The notes below the pieces were generated by a model that saw nothing but the letters and a program-made list of their open reading frames with translations, was not told where the DNA came from and made no database searches. Position numbers and translations under genes: made by a program. Below are positions 22,155-31,008 of a stretch of 64,000 nt of DNA, in pieces (position 1 is the stretch's first letter; each line of letters opens with the position of its first letter). Source of the stretch: Desulforamulus ruminis DSM 2154 (lineage in GTDB: Bacteria; Bacillota; Desulfotomaculia; Desulfotomaculales; Desulfotomaculaceae); contig NC_015589.1 in NCBI RefSeq assembly GCF_000215085.1, positions 620,001-684,000 on the forward strand. Direction: 5' to 3'.

Positions 22155-22676
22155 TTGAACCAATGTTTCAATCTTTCGACCGTTGTAGACCTGGCCGCCA
22201 GCAACAGTGTTAAGGGTGTACAATATTACCGGAGAATGCAGGAAATGGCTGAAGATTCTGTGGCCAGAGAAATCTTCCACCGCCTGGCTGAAGAAGAAGG
22301 AGAAGAACAACGGGCTTTATTAAAGGTAGCCCGGGCAGAAGCCGAAAAGGAACAGAACGGCATGAACGAGCAGACCTATTGTTACTTAAGTGCCTTGGGC
22401 GACGAGCTGAAGTTTCCCTATGACTATCTTGAAGAATTTAAGGCCGTAAGCCCACGGGAAGCCCTGGAGATTGGCATTCAGGCTAAAAAGGACGCCATTT
22501 TGCTGTATCATGAGTTCTTAAACCGGTGCGTATCCCAGGAGGCCAGGAATATTCTGCTGCATTTGCTGGAGAGCGAGCAAAGGAACCTGCTGGAGCTGCG
22601 GGACTATATGCGGGAAATATGTCCAACGGGATGTAAATATCCCCCTAAAAATGGAAATACTGATGATCAATTATAA
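22155..22676 (+). CDS. Ferritin-like (rubrerythrin-type) four-helix protein
   Basis: This 173-residue helical protein has paired carboxylate motifs spaced as in ferritin-like di-iron proteins: EIFHRLAEEEGEEQ in the first half and LLHLLESEQRNLLELRD in the second. The C-terminus has two cysteines (CPTGCK) but no full rubredoxin domain. The rubredoxin follows as a separate gene 39 bases downstream, so the pair may act as a split rubrerythrin that reduces peroxide. The start is TTG after GGGGGTGAGAATGAT; an ATG at 22150 is out of frame. Confidence 0.85.
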   Translation: MNQCFNLSTVVDLAASNSVKGVQYYRRMQEMAEDSVAREIFHRLAEEEGEEQRALLKVARAEAEKEQNGMNEQTYCYLSALGDELKFPYDYLEEFKAVSPREALEIGIQAKKDAILLYHEFLNRCVSQEARNILLHLLESEQRNLLELRDYMREICPTGCKYPPKNGNTDDQL

Positions 22677-22715
22677 AATTTTTGTTAAATATTTCTGTTA
22701 AGGAGGAAACCATCG

Positions 22716-22871
22716 ATGTCTAAATATGAATGTGATGTGTGCGGCTATATCTATGATCCGGCCAAGGGAGAAGGGGACATCCCCCCGGGTACCGCCTTTG
22801 AGGACCTTCCCGAGGATTGGGTTTGTCCTGAGTGCGGGGTAGGCAAGGAGAACTTCAGCAAAATAGATTAA
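22716..22871 (+). CDS. Rubredoxin
   Basis: This 51-residue protein has the two rubredoxin knuckles CDVCGY and CPECGVGK that hold one iron with four cysteines, and the conserved [15 protein letters not shown] segment between them. It is a small cytoplasmic electron carrier. AGGAGG lies 9 bases before the ATG. It directly follows the ferritin-like gene and is closed by a good terminator, so the two probably form one transcript working in peroxide or oxygen reduction. Confidence 0.97.
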   Translation: MSKYECDVCGYIYDPAKGEGDIPPGTAFEDLPEDWVCPECGVGKENFSKID

Positions 22872-22876
22872 TCTCT

Positions 22877-22914
22877 AAAAAGCCACGAGGATACTTTGTA
22901 TTCCGTGGCTTTGG
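22877..22914 (+). terminator. Terminator after rubredoxin
   Basis: AAAAAGCCACGAGGATAC and GTATTCCGTGGCTTT form a stem with a short loop and a T-rich tail. Confidence 0.85.
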
Positions 22915-22945
22915 TTTGCGTCTGCATGATAAGTCTATTTAAAAT

Positions 22946-23864
22946 TTAGTCCCTTTCCTCAGCAGCAGCCGTTGCTTCCATAAATCTTTTAATGGATTTT
23001 GAAACTTCGTCCCCATGTCCGGTTATTAAATGGCCGCCTGTGGCAAAGAGAGACGTTTGAGGATGTACTCGGGCAATAAATTTTTCTACTCCTTGGAATT
23101 TGGCCATAGCATCATCCTTAGCATGTACAATTAGAATCGGCACGGTAATTTTTTCCACCGGATAATTATCATAGTTTATATCCATGTCTAAATTTGTAAT
23201 GGTTATGTCTGCTTCTATCCCGGGTTTACGAGGCCTTACCGGAAGCATGGTTTCATACAGATCCTTGGCGACAGTAGAACCAAACATGCTATTTAAAGCG
23301 AATTTCAAATATTTCACTGTAAACCACATGGGAAAATCGTTTATTAACAGGGCGGGAGCCCCTTGTATTTGGGAAATTTCCTCACGGGACCTTTTCGCTG
23401 TGGGAACACCGGATGACAATAAAATTAATCCCTTAATACGTTCCGGATAGTTTAGAGCCAGTTTTATTCCTGCTGCCCCACCGGCAGAGGATGCAATCAC
23501 AAAGGTTTGTTGAATGCCCACTTTATCCAGCAGGGCCACATAGGCCTTGGCCTGATTTCCGGGAGTAGGTGTAGATGGTAAGCTGGAACTGGGATAGCCA
23601 AAGCGTGACGGCGCCAGCTTCCGACATTCATCTCCCAGTATCTGCGTTAATGAAACAAATGCCTGGCCGTATCCCCCAAGGATACCGTGAGCGAGAAGCA
23701 CAGCTTCTCCCGTTCCAAAATCAAGATAGCTTACCTTCCCAAACTCGGTATCCGTGGACTTAACCGGATCCAAGCCTTTTATAAGCCCGGCGAATATCTA
23801 TTTTATACTGGATGACCGCAACAAGAACAATTACAAGAACAACAGATAAAATGACCGCCCACAT
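22946..23864 (-). pseudogene. Membrane-anchored alpha/beta hydrolase with a single-base frameshift
   Basis: The open frame 22946-23773 encodes an alpha/beta hydrolase: oxyanion region LLAHGILGG, nucleophile elbow ASSAGG, acid HAKDDAMAKF and catalytic His in GGHLITGH. Its only possible start is a TTG with no spaced ribosome site. In the next frame, an ATG at 23864 opens a 34-codon reading with a strong membrane helix (VILSVVLVIVLVAVIQY) ending in DIRRAYKRL, then a stop. Dropping one G in CTTGGATCC (about 23768) joins the two into a continuous protein reading AYKRLDPVKST. The gene is therefore either disrupted by a one-base insertion, or the base is a sequencing error. The long hydrolase frame shows no other damage. 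Confidence 0.75.
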
Positions 23865-24007
23865 ATGTCAGCACCATTTTCTTTTCTGTTTTTATTCCCT
23901 ATTTTAACAAAGATTTTGTATATCCCCCAGATTGGTCAAGGTCTTTTGAAGTAAGTTGATGCGAAACTGCCCCGGAGCAAGAGATTGGGATGACAGTTTA
24001 TCCTGCT

Positions 24008-25183
24008 TTATTCAGGAGAGTTTGTTGCCGGTTCTTGATTCGGCTTGGGGCGGGGTGGCCGAGGGCCTAGGTATTGGTAATACTGGCATTCCACCCGACC
24101 ATTGTATAATTTACGTTTTTTATCAGCCGGCCGGCCAAAAAGTTTTTCAAACTGAGAGTAAGAAGTAATGACAAAACAGGACCAGGTATCGAAGTGATGG
24201 GTATAGGTTTCCCCCATTTCCCGGTATAGTTTTTCAACCTCCCGGGCCTCTCCCAACCGCTCTCCATAAGGCGGATTGGTGATGATAAAGCCATATTTTT
24301 GCTTGCTGCGGACCTTGGCCACCGGTACCTGCTGAAAGTGGATGGAGTTCTCCACTCCGGCTTGCCGGGCGTGGTAGCGGGCTAGGCTCAATACTTCTTT
24401 ATCAATATCCGTACCGTATATTCTTAATTTTGCTGCCCGGTCGGCCAGGTCCAAAGCTTCCTGGCGGGCCTTAAGCCACAGGGTTTCAGGAATGACGGGC
24501 CAGGATTCTGCCGCGAAGGTCCGCCCCAGGCCTGGAGCCAGATTGTGTCCTATAAGGGCTGCTTCAATGGGGATAGTACCCGAACCGCAGCCTGGGTCCA
24601 ACAGGACCCGGTCCGGATACCAGCGGGCAATGGAGATTAATCCGGCAGCCAGGGTCTCCTTGATGGGAGCCCGGCTGGACAGCTTACGGTAGCCCCGCTT
24701 ATGCAAACCGGCGCCGCTGGTATCAATGGTCAGCGTGGCCATATCCTTCAGCAAAGCCACCTCAATAGTGTAGCGGGGACCGGTTTCATCAAACCACTCT
24801 TTCTTATAAACCTGTTTCATTTTTTCAACCACTGCTTTTTTTACAATGGCTTGGCAATCCGGCACGCTGTGCAGTTGAGATTTAATAGATTTACCCTCCA
24901 CTGGGAAATGAGCGTTTTCCGGCAGCCAATCCGGCCAGGGAAGTGCTTTGGTTTGCTGAAACAATTCTTCAAAGGTGCTGGCCCGAAACTCACCCATCTT
25001 GATAAGCACCCGGTCGGCGGTACGAAGCCAGAGGTTTCCCCGGCATACCGCCAGCTCGTCGGCTACAAAAGTAACTCTGCCATTTTCCACCTTTACATCT
25101 TCATAACCCAGGGATTTTACCTCGTAGGCCACCACCGATTCCAGCCCAAAAGTGGCAGTGGCAATTAATTCTATTTTAGTCAT
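24008..25183 (-). CDS. THUMP-domain RNA guanine/adenine methyltransferase (RlmL N-half/YpsC-like)
   Basis: This about 391-residue protein has an N-terminal THUMP-type RNA-binding region (residues about 50-160) and a Rossmann methyltransferase with the SAM loop LLDPGCGSGTIPIEAA and the catalytic motif NPPYGERLG. It matches bacterial class I 23S rRNA N2-guanine methyltransferases related to the N-terminal half of RlmL. ATG at 25183 is chosen because GAGGAG lies 8 bases upstream; a TTG two codons earlier is too close to it. It is transcribed alone towards the hydrolase gene, with a gap of about 140 bases. Confidence 0.9.
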   Translation of the reverse strand: MTKIELIATATFGLESVVAYEVKSLGYEDVKVENGRVTFVADELAVCRGNLWLRTADRVLIKMGEFRASTFEELFQQTKALPWPDWLPENAHFPVEGKSIKSQLHSVPDCQAIVKKAVVEKMKQVYKKEWFDETGPRYTIEVALLKDMATLTIDTSGAGLHKRGYRKLSSRAPIKETLAAGLISIARWYPDRVLLDPGCGSGTIPIEAALIGHNLAPGLGRTFAAESWPVIPETLWLKARQEALDLADRAAKLRIYGTDIDKEVLSLARYHARQAGVENSIHFQQVPVAKVRSKQKYGFIITNPPYGERLGEAREVEKLYREMGETYTHHFDTWSCFVITSYSQFEKLFGRPADKKRKLYNGRVECQYYQYLGPRPPRPKPNQEPATNSPE

Positions 25184-25406
25184 AACCAATACTCCTCAGG
25201 ATGTAATTGATCCATCTTGCTTGCTATTGTTTCCTCTAAACACCAAGTTTACCACTTCTTATTTATGGAATACAAGATAAAACGCAGAAAGGAATAATAG
25301 CGTAATATTCCTTGTTATTTCCTGCTTTTTGGCCGGTTTTTGGAGCATACTGATGAAAAAGCTGCAAGTTTGAGTGGTAATTGAGCTAAAATAATTAATT
25401 TTTGTA

Positions 25407-25435
25407 TTGAAACTGGCACAGGGTTAAAGCATAAT
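25407..25435 (+). promoter_or_regulatory. Predicted promoter of the ferredoxin gene
   Basis: TTGAAA (25407-25412) and CATAAT (25430-25435) are separated by 17 bases, about 58 bases before the ferredoxin start. Confidence 0.55.
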
Positions 25436-25493
25436 TAAGTTAACCCAACTGGTTGTCTAACCGGGGAGATAATTTCAAAGGAGGAACTTAATT

Positions 25494-25685
25494 ATGTTCA
25501 TGGTAACAATCGACAGAGATAAGTGCGACGGCTGTGCAGCCTGTGCTGATGCTTGCCCTGCAGGGATCCTGGGGATGCTTGATGACGGCAAAGCCGACGT
25601 AACCGGTGAAGCTTATGATTGCATGGGTTGCGAAACCTGTGTAGCAACCTGCCCTAACGAGTGCTACACAGTTACCGAAGTATAA
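25494..25685 (+). CDS. Ferredoxin, 2[4Fe-4S] type
   Basis: This 63-residue protein has two cluster motifs, CDGCAACADACPAG and CMGCETCVATCPNE, each CxxCxxCxxxC(P). It is a soluble low-potential electron carrier of clostridial type. The start ATG lies 9 bases after AAAGGAGG. It has its own predicted promoter and is closed by a hairpin. Several anaerobic redox pathways could use it; the context does not single one out. Confidence 0.96.
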   Translation: MFMVTIDRDKCDGCAACADACPAGILGMLDDGKADVTGEAYDCMGCETCVATCPNECYTVTEV

Positions 25686-25702
25686 TTCAATAAAAATAAT
25701 AT

Positions 25703-25735
25703 AAAACTGCCAGTCCGTATGGACTGGCAGTTTTA
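25703..25735. terminator. Bidirectional terminator after ferredoxin
   Basis: AAAACTGCCAGTCC pairs with GGACTGGCAGTTTT around GTAT. It lies between the ferredoxin gene and the convergent DUF1540 gene. Confidence 0.9.
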
Positions 25736-25746
25736 TATTTCAATGC

Positions 25747-25902
25747 TTAGAATTCTTTTGGTTTAAAGGTGTTGCAGGCGGTATTGTCTGTAGTAGAAAC
25801 ACGCTTGGTGCCACTGGATAAAACTTCTATGCCGTCTGCGTGGCATTCAAAATTTTTGTTGTAATGGCACTCTTCTACTTTGCATTGGGATACTTTAGAC
25901 AT
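25747..25902 (-). CDS. DUF1540 domain small cysteine protein
   Basis: This 51-residue protein (start MSKVSQCKVEECHYN) has the DUF1540 pattern: CKVEEC, a second Cys-His near the middle (FECHADG), and a final Cys in TACNTFKP. Members are small, probably metal-binding proteins widespread in clostridia and of unknown role. ATG at 25902 is preferred over 25908 because GGGAGGTGA is 9 bases from it. It is convergent with ferredoxin. Confidence 0.85.
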   Translation of the reverse strand: MSKVSQCKVEECHYNKNFECHADGIEVLSSGTKRVSTTDNTACNTFKPKEF

Positions 25903-26181
25903 ATGCATTCACCTCCCAAAATAAATTCTTTTTATATTTTCTCCACTGTTGAAGAAGTTATGATTCTTGTTTTATCCCAGATAAGCAAAGGATTACTGTT
26001 TTTTTTCTTTTTGTGAAAAAGAGTTACTTTTCGTATAAGTTCCCGGAACAATATAAAAAATGGTGGATTTTTCCTCTCATTGACAACCCTTGAAAGTTTC
26101 TGTCGGAATAAAATGCTACAATTGTTAATATTTACCTGTTATAATTTAGCCAGACAAAACATATAAAGGGGTGCCTTAGCA

Positions 26182-27045
26182 GTGGGAAAGAAAGTAACAT
26201 TCTCTGAAGGAGCAGAGTTATTAGGGGTGCCAATCAATACCATTAGCAAGTGGTTTAGTCAAGGAATGTTTAAAAACGTGGAACTGGACAGAAGCAATAT
26301 TGGCAGTCCGACTTATTTATTGAGGGTAGAGGAATTGTTGGCCATAAAAGATGCCCTGGAAGCTGAATTGAAAGGGCGGGAAATGGCTAAACAGGAAATT
26401 GCTGCAGCTCAGGAAAAAAATAAAGAAAAGAAGGATGAAGAAATAAACGTAGCCAGGAGGAAATTAAGTTTGGTAAAACCAAGCGGCAAGAAGCAAACGC
26501 CCCAAGAGAGTAAAAACCTTTCCACCGATAAAGAAAAAGAAATTGTTTTAAGAGTTCAGGAGGACATGGCCCTAAGTTTAATCAATACACTGGTTTCATA
26601 TTTAAATAATTTTGAACAAAATTTTTTACAGCATTTGGAAGAGCAAGCGGATAAAAATATGGTGAAATACAATACCATGGCCATCGAACACCTGGATACA
26701 TTAAAAGAGATGTCGGTTAAAATGGAGACTGTGGTGGATGCTTTGCTGAATATGCCTCAGAAGGTTACCGAGGATACGGCAAAAGTAGTGAATGAAATTA
26801 AGGAAATGATTCCAGACTTAAATCATTTGGGGAGTAACCCGGAGGCCAATGAGAAGCTGGAGGCCTTTGGGCGAAAGCTGGACAAACTCAGCGAAGAAAT
26901 CAAAGATACCAAATGGGCTGTGGTCAAGATGGCCCGGGAAAATAATAAGCCCGGCAAAAAAATCAAAAAAGGCAGTAAGTTGCCTACCTTTGGTGTTCCC
27001 GGGTTGGTTATGGGCATTGGAAAAATGTTTAGACTGGGTAAATAA
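26182..27045 (+). CDS. HTH and coiled-coil protein of unknown function
   Basis: I do not recognise a named family. The first about 60 of 287 residues look like a MerR-type DNA-binding helix-turn-helix (VTFSEGAELLGVPINTISKWFSQG). It is followed by a very charged Lys/Glu linker (residues about 60-115), long helical heptad stretches (about 120-235) and a basic C-terminal tail ending in a hydrophobic patch (GVPGLVMGIGKMF). The start is GTG with AAAGGGGTG upstream. This layout suggests a DNA-binding protein that also oligomerises or touches the membrane. It is a single-gene unit with a terminator after it. Confidence 0.75.
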   Translation: MGKKVTFSEGAELLGVPINTISKWFSQGMFKNVELDRSNIGSPTYLLRVEELLAIKDALEAELKGREMAKQEIAAAQEKNKEKKDEEINVARRKLSLVKPSGKKQTPQESKNLSTDKEKEIVLRVQEDMALSLINTLVSYLNNFEQNFLQHLEEQADKNMVKYNTMAIEHLDTLKEMSVKMETVVDALLNMPQKVTEDTAKVVNEIKEMIPDLNHLGSNPEANEKLEAFGRKLDKLSEEIKDTKWAVVKMARENNKPGKKIKKGSKLPTFGVPGLVMGIGKMFRLGK

Positions 27046-27046
27046 A

Positions 27047-27070
27047 GCCTGCAATCGCAGGCTTTTCTTT
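27047..27070 (+). terminator. Terminator after the HTH coiled-coil gene
   Basis: AAGCCTGC and GCAGGCTT form a stem around AATC, followed by TTCTTTTC, right after the stop codon. Confidence 0.85.
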
Positions 27071-27225
27071 TCTATAGGCTATTTTATATTTTTAGACATA
27101 TTGAACCTATCTTTTGAAAAAAATAAAATCATCTCCTAAGCTTTTTAATTCCTGTAAAATAAATTTCCCACTGAGCCAAAATGAAGCACTTTGTAAATAT
27201 CTGTTTTTTAATCGATATCCCTTCA

Positions 27226-27234
27226 TGTTATAAT
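27226..27234 (+). promoter_or_regulatory. Extended -10 promoter of adhE
   Basis: TGTTATAAT is an extended -10 element with a perfect TATAAT box at 27229-27234. A weak TTTAAT box lies 16 bases upstream. It places the transcription start near 27241, about 95 bases before the likely start codon, and rules out translation from 27233. Confidence 0.6.
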
Positions 27235-27334
27235 GCTTCAAATATATGGATTATCTTTTCGCATTTTCTTGATTTACAAAGTATTACCGGTTGTTCTAGG
27301 GAAAACTTATCTATTCATAATGGGAGGTGCTTTT

Positions 27335-29920
27335 GTGGAGAAAGATGAACAACAAATTTCAGCAATGATTGACAGGCTGGTGGAAAATGCGAAATTGGCC
27401 CAGGAGGAGTTCCTGAAATTAAGCCAGGAACAAGTGGATCATATTGTAAAAATGATGGCTATGGCAGGGCTGGATAAACACATGGAACTGGCCAAGCTGG
27501 CGGTGGAGGAGACCCAAAAGGGAGTCTACGAGGATAAAATCACCAAAAATATTTTTGCCACTGAGGAAGTATACCATAGTATCAAATACGAAAAGACCGT
27601 AGGGGTTGTTAACGAAAATCCCGAGGAAGATTTTATGGAGGTAGCGGAGCCCATTGGCCCGGTAGCTGCGGTTATCCCCGTAACCAATCCCACCTCCACC
27701 ACCATGTTTAAAGCATTAATTTGTATCAAGACACGGAATCCGGTTATTTTCAGTTTTCACCCCGGAGCCCAGCGCTGCAGCTCCGAGGCAGCCAAAATCA
27801 TGCTGCAGGCAGCCATTGAGGCCGGAGCGCCGCAGCACTGCATCGGCTGGATTGAACAACCGTCCATCCAGGCCACCCAGAAACTAATGGCCCATCCGGG
27901 AGTGGCTTTGATTCTGGCCACCGGCGGGGCAAAGCTGGTATGCTCAGCCTATAGTTCCGGAAAACCTGCCTTGGGTGTAGGACCCGGCAATGTTCCCTGC
28001 TATATTGAGAAAACCGCCCACATCCGCCGGGCGGTAACGGATTTAATCATGAGTAAAACCTTTGATAACGGCCTTATTTGTGCCTCGGAACAAGCGGTCA
28101 TCATAGACCGTGAAATTGCCGATGACACCATACAGCGAATGAAAGAAAACGGTTGTTATTTTTTAAACCCTGCTGAGGTGGAGCAGTTAACCAAACTGGC
28201 CACCCATGGGGATTGCTGCCATATCCGTCCTGAAATTGTGGGTAAGTCCGCTGTCACCATTGCTGAAATGGCCGGTCTGGCGGTACCTCCGGATACCAAA
28301 ATTCTGGTGGCGCCCTTGGAAGGAGTAGGACCCGATTATCCTCTGTCCCAGGAGAAACTGTCTCCGATCCTGGCCTTGTATGTTGTGGAGAACAGTGATG
28401 AGGGAATTCGGCGCTGTGAAGAGATGGTGGAGTTTGCCGGACTGGGACACTCGGCCGTCATTCATTCCGAGAACCAGCAGGTAATTGAACAGTTCTCCAG
28501 GAGAATTAGGACCGGCCGGATTATCGTCAACTCTCCCAGCACCCACGGAGCCATCGGAGACCTTTATAATACCAATGTTCCTTCTTTAACCCTGGGTTGC
28601 GGCTCCATGGGACGGAACTCCACCACCTCCAATGTCAGCGTGCACAATTTAATTAACATTAAACGGGTGGCCATGCGTAAGGAAAAATTACAGTGGTTCA
28701 GAGTGCCCGAGCGCATTTATTTTATGCCTGGTTCGGTTCAGTATCTAAGCAAAATGCCCGGTGTGGAGCGGGTCCTGATTGTGACGGATAAAGTGATGGC
28801 CGATCTGGGTTACGTGGATAAAGTCATTTATCATCTGAGAAAGCGTCAAAATGACGTTCATATTGAGGTCTTTGACGGCGTGGAACCGGATCCGCCCATG
28901 GAGGTGGTAGCCCAGGGGGTGGAAAGGATGAAGCGATTCCTTCCGGATACGCTGATTGCCCTGGGGGGAGGCTCCGCCATTGACTGCGCCAAGGGCATGT
29001 GGCTGTTTTTCGAATATCCTGATGTGGAATTTGAGCATCTGAGGTTAAAATTCTTGGATATTCGCAAGCGCACCTATAAATACCCCAAGCTGGGCCGCCG
29101 GGTCCAACTGGTGGCCATTCCCACCACCAGCGGCAGCGGTTCGGAGGTCACGGCCTTTACGGTCATTTCCGATAAAGGCAAACAAATTAAATACCCCCTA
29201 GCCGACTATGAGCTCACACCGGATGTGGCCATTATTGACAGTGATTTTGTCATGTCCATTCCCCCCAAGGTTACGGCGGATACCGGTCTGGATGTTCTAA
29301 GCCATGCTATTGAAGCCTATGTTTCGGTGATGGCTTCCGATTATACCGATGGACTGGCCTTAAAAGCCATTGAACTGGTATTCCGGTATCTTCCCAGGGC
29401 TTACAAGAACGGCCGGGACAAGGAAGCCCGGTTTAAAATGCACAATGCCTCGGCCATTGCCGGGATTGCTTTTACCAATGCCTTTTTAGGGATCAACCAT
29501 AGTCTGGCTCATAAGCTGGGCGGACAGTTCGGCATTCCTCATGGCCGGGCCAATGCACTGTTGCTGCCCCATGTCATTGAGTATAACGCCACCTTGCCAA
29601 GCAAGTTTGTCTCTTTTCCCAACTATACCTTTTATGTGGCGCCGGAAAAGTACCGCCAGATTGCCAAACATCTGGGGTTGCCCTGCAGTACCGAGCAAGA
29701 GGGTGTCCGCAGTCTGATTTCAGCCATCCAGGACTTAATGAAAGAACTGGAAGTTCCTCAAAGCATTGCAGAATGCGGAGTTGAGAGGAGCCAATTTGAA
29801 GGAGTGGTTCATGAATTGTCCGAGAAGGCCTTTGAAGATCAGTGCACCACCTCCAATCCCCGCATGCCTTTGATTTCGGAACTGGAAGAAATTTATCGCA
29901 AGGCCTATGTTCGAGGGTAA
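27335..29920 (+). CDS. adhE: Bifunctional aldehyde-alcohol dehydrogenase AdhE
   Basis: This about 861-residue two-domain enzyme reduces acetyl-CoA to acetaldehyde and then ethanol with NADH. The N-terminal CoA-acylating aldehyde dehydrogenase (residues about 1-440) has its catalytic Cys near 249 in NGLICASEQAV and the nucleotide region GVGPGNVP. The C-terminal iron alcohol dehydrogenase (about 455-861) has GGGSAIDCAKG, PTTSGSGSE and the iron ligand set in DTGLDVLSHAIEAYV, NHSLAHKLGG and IPHGRANA. GTG at 27335 is chosen, with GGGAGG 7 bases upstream. The longer frame from 27233 begins inside the promoter. The protein usually forms long filaments called spirosomes. It is monocistronic. Confidence 0.96.
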   Translation: MEKDEQQISAMIDRLVENAKLAQEEFLKLSQEQVDHIVKMMAMAGLDKHMELAKLAVEETQKGVYEDKITKNIFATEEVYHSIKYEKTVGVVNENPEEDFMEVAEPIGPVAAVIPVTNPTSTTMFKALICIKTRNPVIFSFHPGAQRCSSEAAKIMLQAAIEAGAPQHCIGWIEQPSIQATQKLMAHPGVALILATGGAKLVCSAYSSGKPALGVGPGNVPCYIEKTAHIRRAVTDLIMSKTFDNGLICASEQAVIIDREIADDTIQRMKENGCYFLNPAEVEQLTKLATHGDCCHIRPEIVGKSAVTIAEMAGLAVPPDTKILVAPLEGVGPDYPLSQEKLSPILALYVVENSDEGIRRCEEMVEFAGLGHSAVIHSENQQVIEQFSRRIRTGRIIVNSPSTHGAIGDLYNTNVPSLTLGCGSMGRNSTTSNVSVHNLINIKRVAMRKEKLQWFRVPERIYFMPGSVQYLSKMPGVERVLIVTDKVMADLGYVDKVIYHLRKRQNDVHIEVFDGVEPDPPMEVVAQGVERMKRFLPDTLIALGGGSAIDCAKGMWLFFEYPDVEFEHLRLKFLDIRKRTYKYPKLGRRVQLVAIPTTSGSGSEVTAFTVISDKGKQIKYPLADYELTPDVAIIDSDFVMSIPPKVTADTGLDVLSHAIEAYVSVMASDYTDGLALKAIELVFRYLPRAYKNGRDKEARFKMHNASAIAGIAFTNAFLGINHSLAHKLGGQFGIPHGRANALLLPHVIEYNATLPSKFVSFPNYTFYVAPEKYRQIAKHLGLPCSTEQEGVRSLISAIQDLMKELEVPQSIAECGVERSQFEGVVHELSEKAFEDQCTTSNPRMPLISELEEIYRKAYVRG

Positions 29921-29950
29921 TACCCATATAGAGAAAAATTGCCTCATGGG

Positions 29951-29988
29951 AACCCGGGATACCTTAAAACAAGGACCCGGGTTTTATC
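29951..29988 (+). terminator. Terminator after adhE
   Basis: AACCCGGG and CCCGGGTT, with extra pairing in CCTT/AAGG, form the stem, followed by TTATCTTT. Confidence 0.85.
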
Positions 29989-30254
29989 TTTGAGGTTTAT
30001 TCTAGGGGTTGCCGGACAAAAAAGACGCCCCTGAAAGGGGCAATGAACAGAGGAGGGTCGTGAATCTATTTTAACTATACGATTTATATCTCACATCCTT
30101 CTTACAACGGCATTACAAATTTATAAATTGTCAAAAAGTGAAGGATTTTCCGCTGCTGTAATGGATTTGTCAGATGGTTGCAATGCCCTTGCCATGGTTG
30201 GTTAGAAAAAAAGTGTTAAAATAACGCAAAGGTGAAAAAGAGGAGGTGAACTGG
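29989..30254. other. Intergenic region with a hairpin and a very short frame
   Basis: A GC-rich hairpin GCCCCTGAAAGGGGC lies at about 30027-30041, followed by AGAGGAGGG and a 4-codon frame GTG AAT CTA TTT TAA. The layout resembles one at 37600-37660. No longer gene is seen. Confidence 0.4.
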
Positions 30255-30905
30255 TTGACTCTGCGTAGAGAAGTCAGCGGACTGCTTAAAGAGGCCCGGT
30301 ACGACCAACTGGTTGCCCGGACCATGGAAGAGCGGGGCATGATTAAATATCTTTTTCAGCCCTTGTACCATCCCTATGGAGCGGAGCGCTGGAGAGCCAT
30401 CCGGGCTTTAGGACTGGTAAGCAAGGAACTGGCAAAGGAAGATCCCGTGGCTGCCAGGGAACTAATTCGAAGGCTGCTGTGGTCCATGAATGACGAATCC
30501 GGGACTACCAGTTGGAGTGCGCCGGAAGCCATTGGGGAGATGATTTATCATAACCCCGACCTATTTCAGGAGTATATTTCCATCGTGGTTCACGCCTCGG
30601 AGGAAGAAATCTTTCACCGGGGCATCGCCTGGACCTTGGGCCGGGTTGGACCTGCTAAGCCGGACCTCGTCCGGGAATTTATACCATTATTGATTCAGTT
30701 TCTAAATCATTCCCAATCCGAGGTAAAGGGTTATGCCGCCTGGGCCCTGGGCCAGATTGGCGTCAAGGAGGCTCTGCCCCATTTGGCCAACCTGCTGGAT
30801 GACTCCGGTGCGGTGGAGGTATATGAGGAACCGAAAGTGACTGTAAAAAGCGTAAATCAATTAGTCCGAGAAGCCATAGAAAAAATAAAGGGCTGTCCTG
30901 GCTAA
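30255..30905 (+). CDS. HEAT-repeat protein (DVU0298-like)
   Basis: This about 216-residue all-helical protein has HEAT/PBS-lyase-type repeats, clearest at GIAWTLGRVGPAKPDLV and SEVKGYAAWALGQIGVKEALPHL. The overall length and N-terminal region look like the HEAT proteins found in sulfate reducers (DVU0298 family); that match is from memory. Such proteins are scaffolds or act with electron-transfer complexes. The start is TTG at 30255, 6 bases after GGAGGTG; the GTG at 30246 is part of the ribosome site. There is no signal peptide or membrane segment. Confidence 0.75.
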   Translation: MTLRREVSGLLKEARYDQLVARTMEERGMIKYLFQPLYHPYGAERWRAIRALGLVSKELAKEDPVAARELIRRLLWSMNDESGTTSWSAPEAIGEMIYHNPDLFQEYISIVVHASEEEIFHRGIAWTLGRVGPAKPDLVREFIPLLIQFLNHSQSEVKGYAAWALGQIGVKEALPHLANLLDDSGAVEVYEEPKVTVKSVNQLVREAIEKIKGCPG

Positions 30906-31008
30906 AAAATATGGCTTCTTGTGTATTTTTATGTATTTTTGTGAAATATTTACCCCCGCCGCTTCGTCTTACTTAATGGGAGAAAATATTTACAATGGAG
31001 GACAGAGG

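Noticed and set aside
27526-29947. Several long minus-strand frames within adhE
   Set aside because: AdhE motifs are continuous on the plus strand; the shadows arise from its GC-rich third positions.
30939-30953. TTGTGAAATATTTAC resembling half of a Rex operator near the MacA-like gene
   Set aside because: Only one half-site matches the TTGTGAAATATTTCACAA consensus; the other half is GC-rich sequence.
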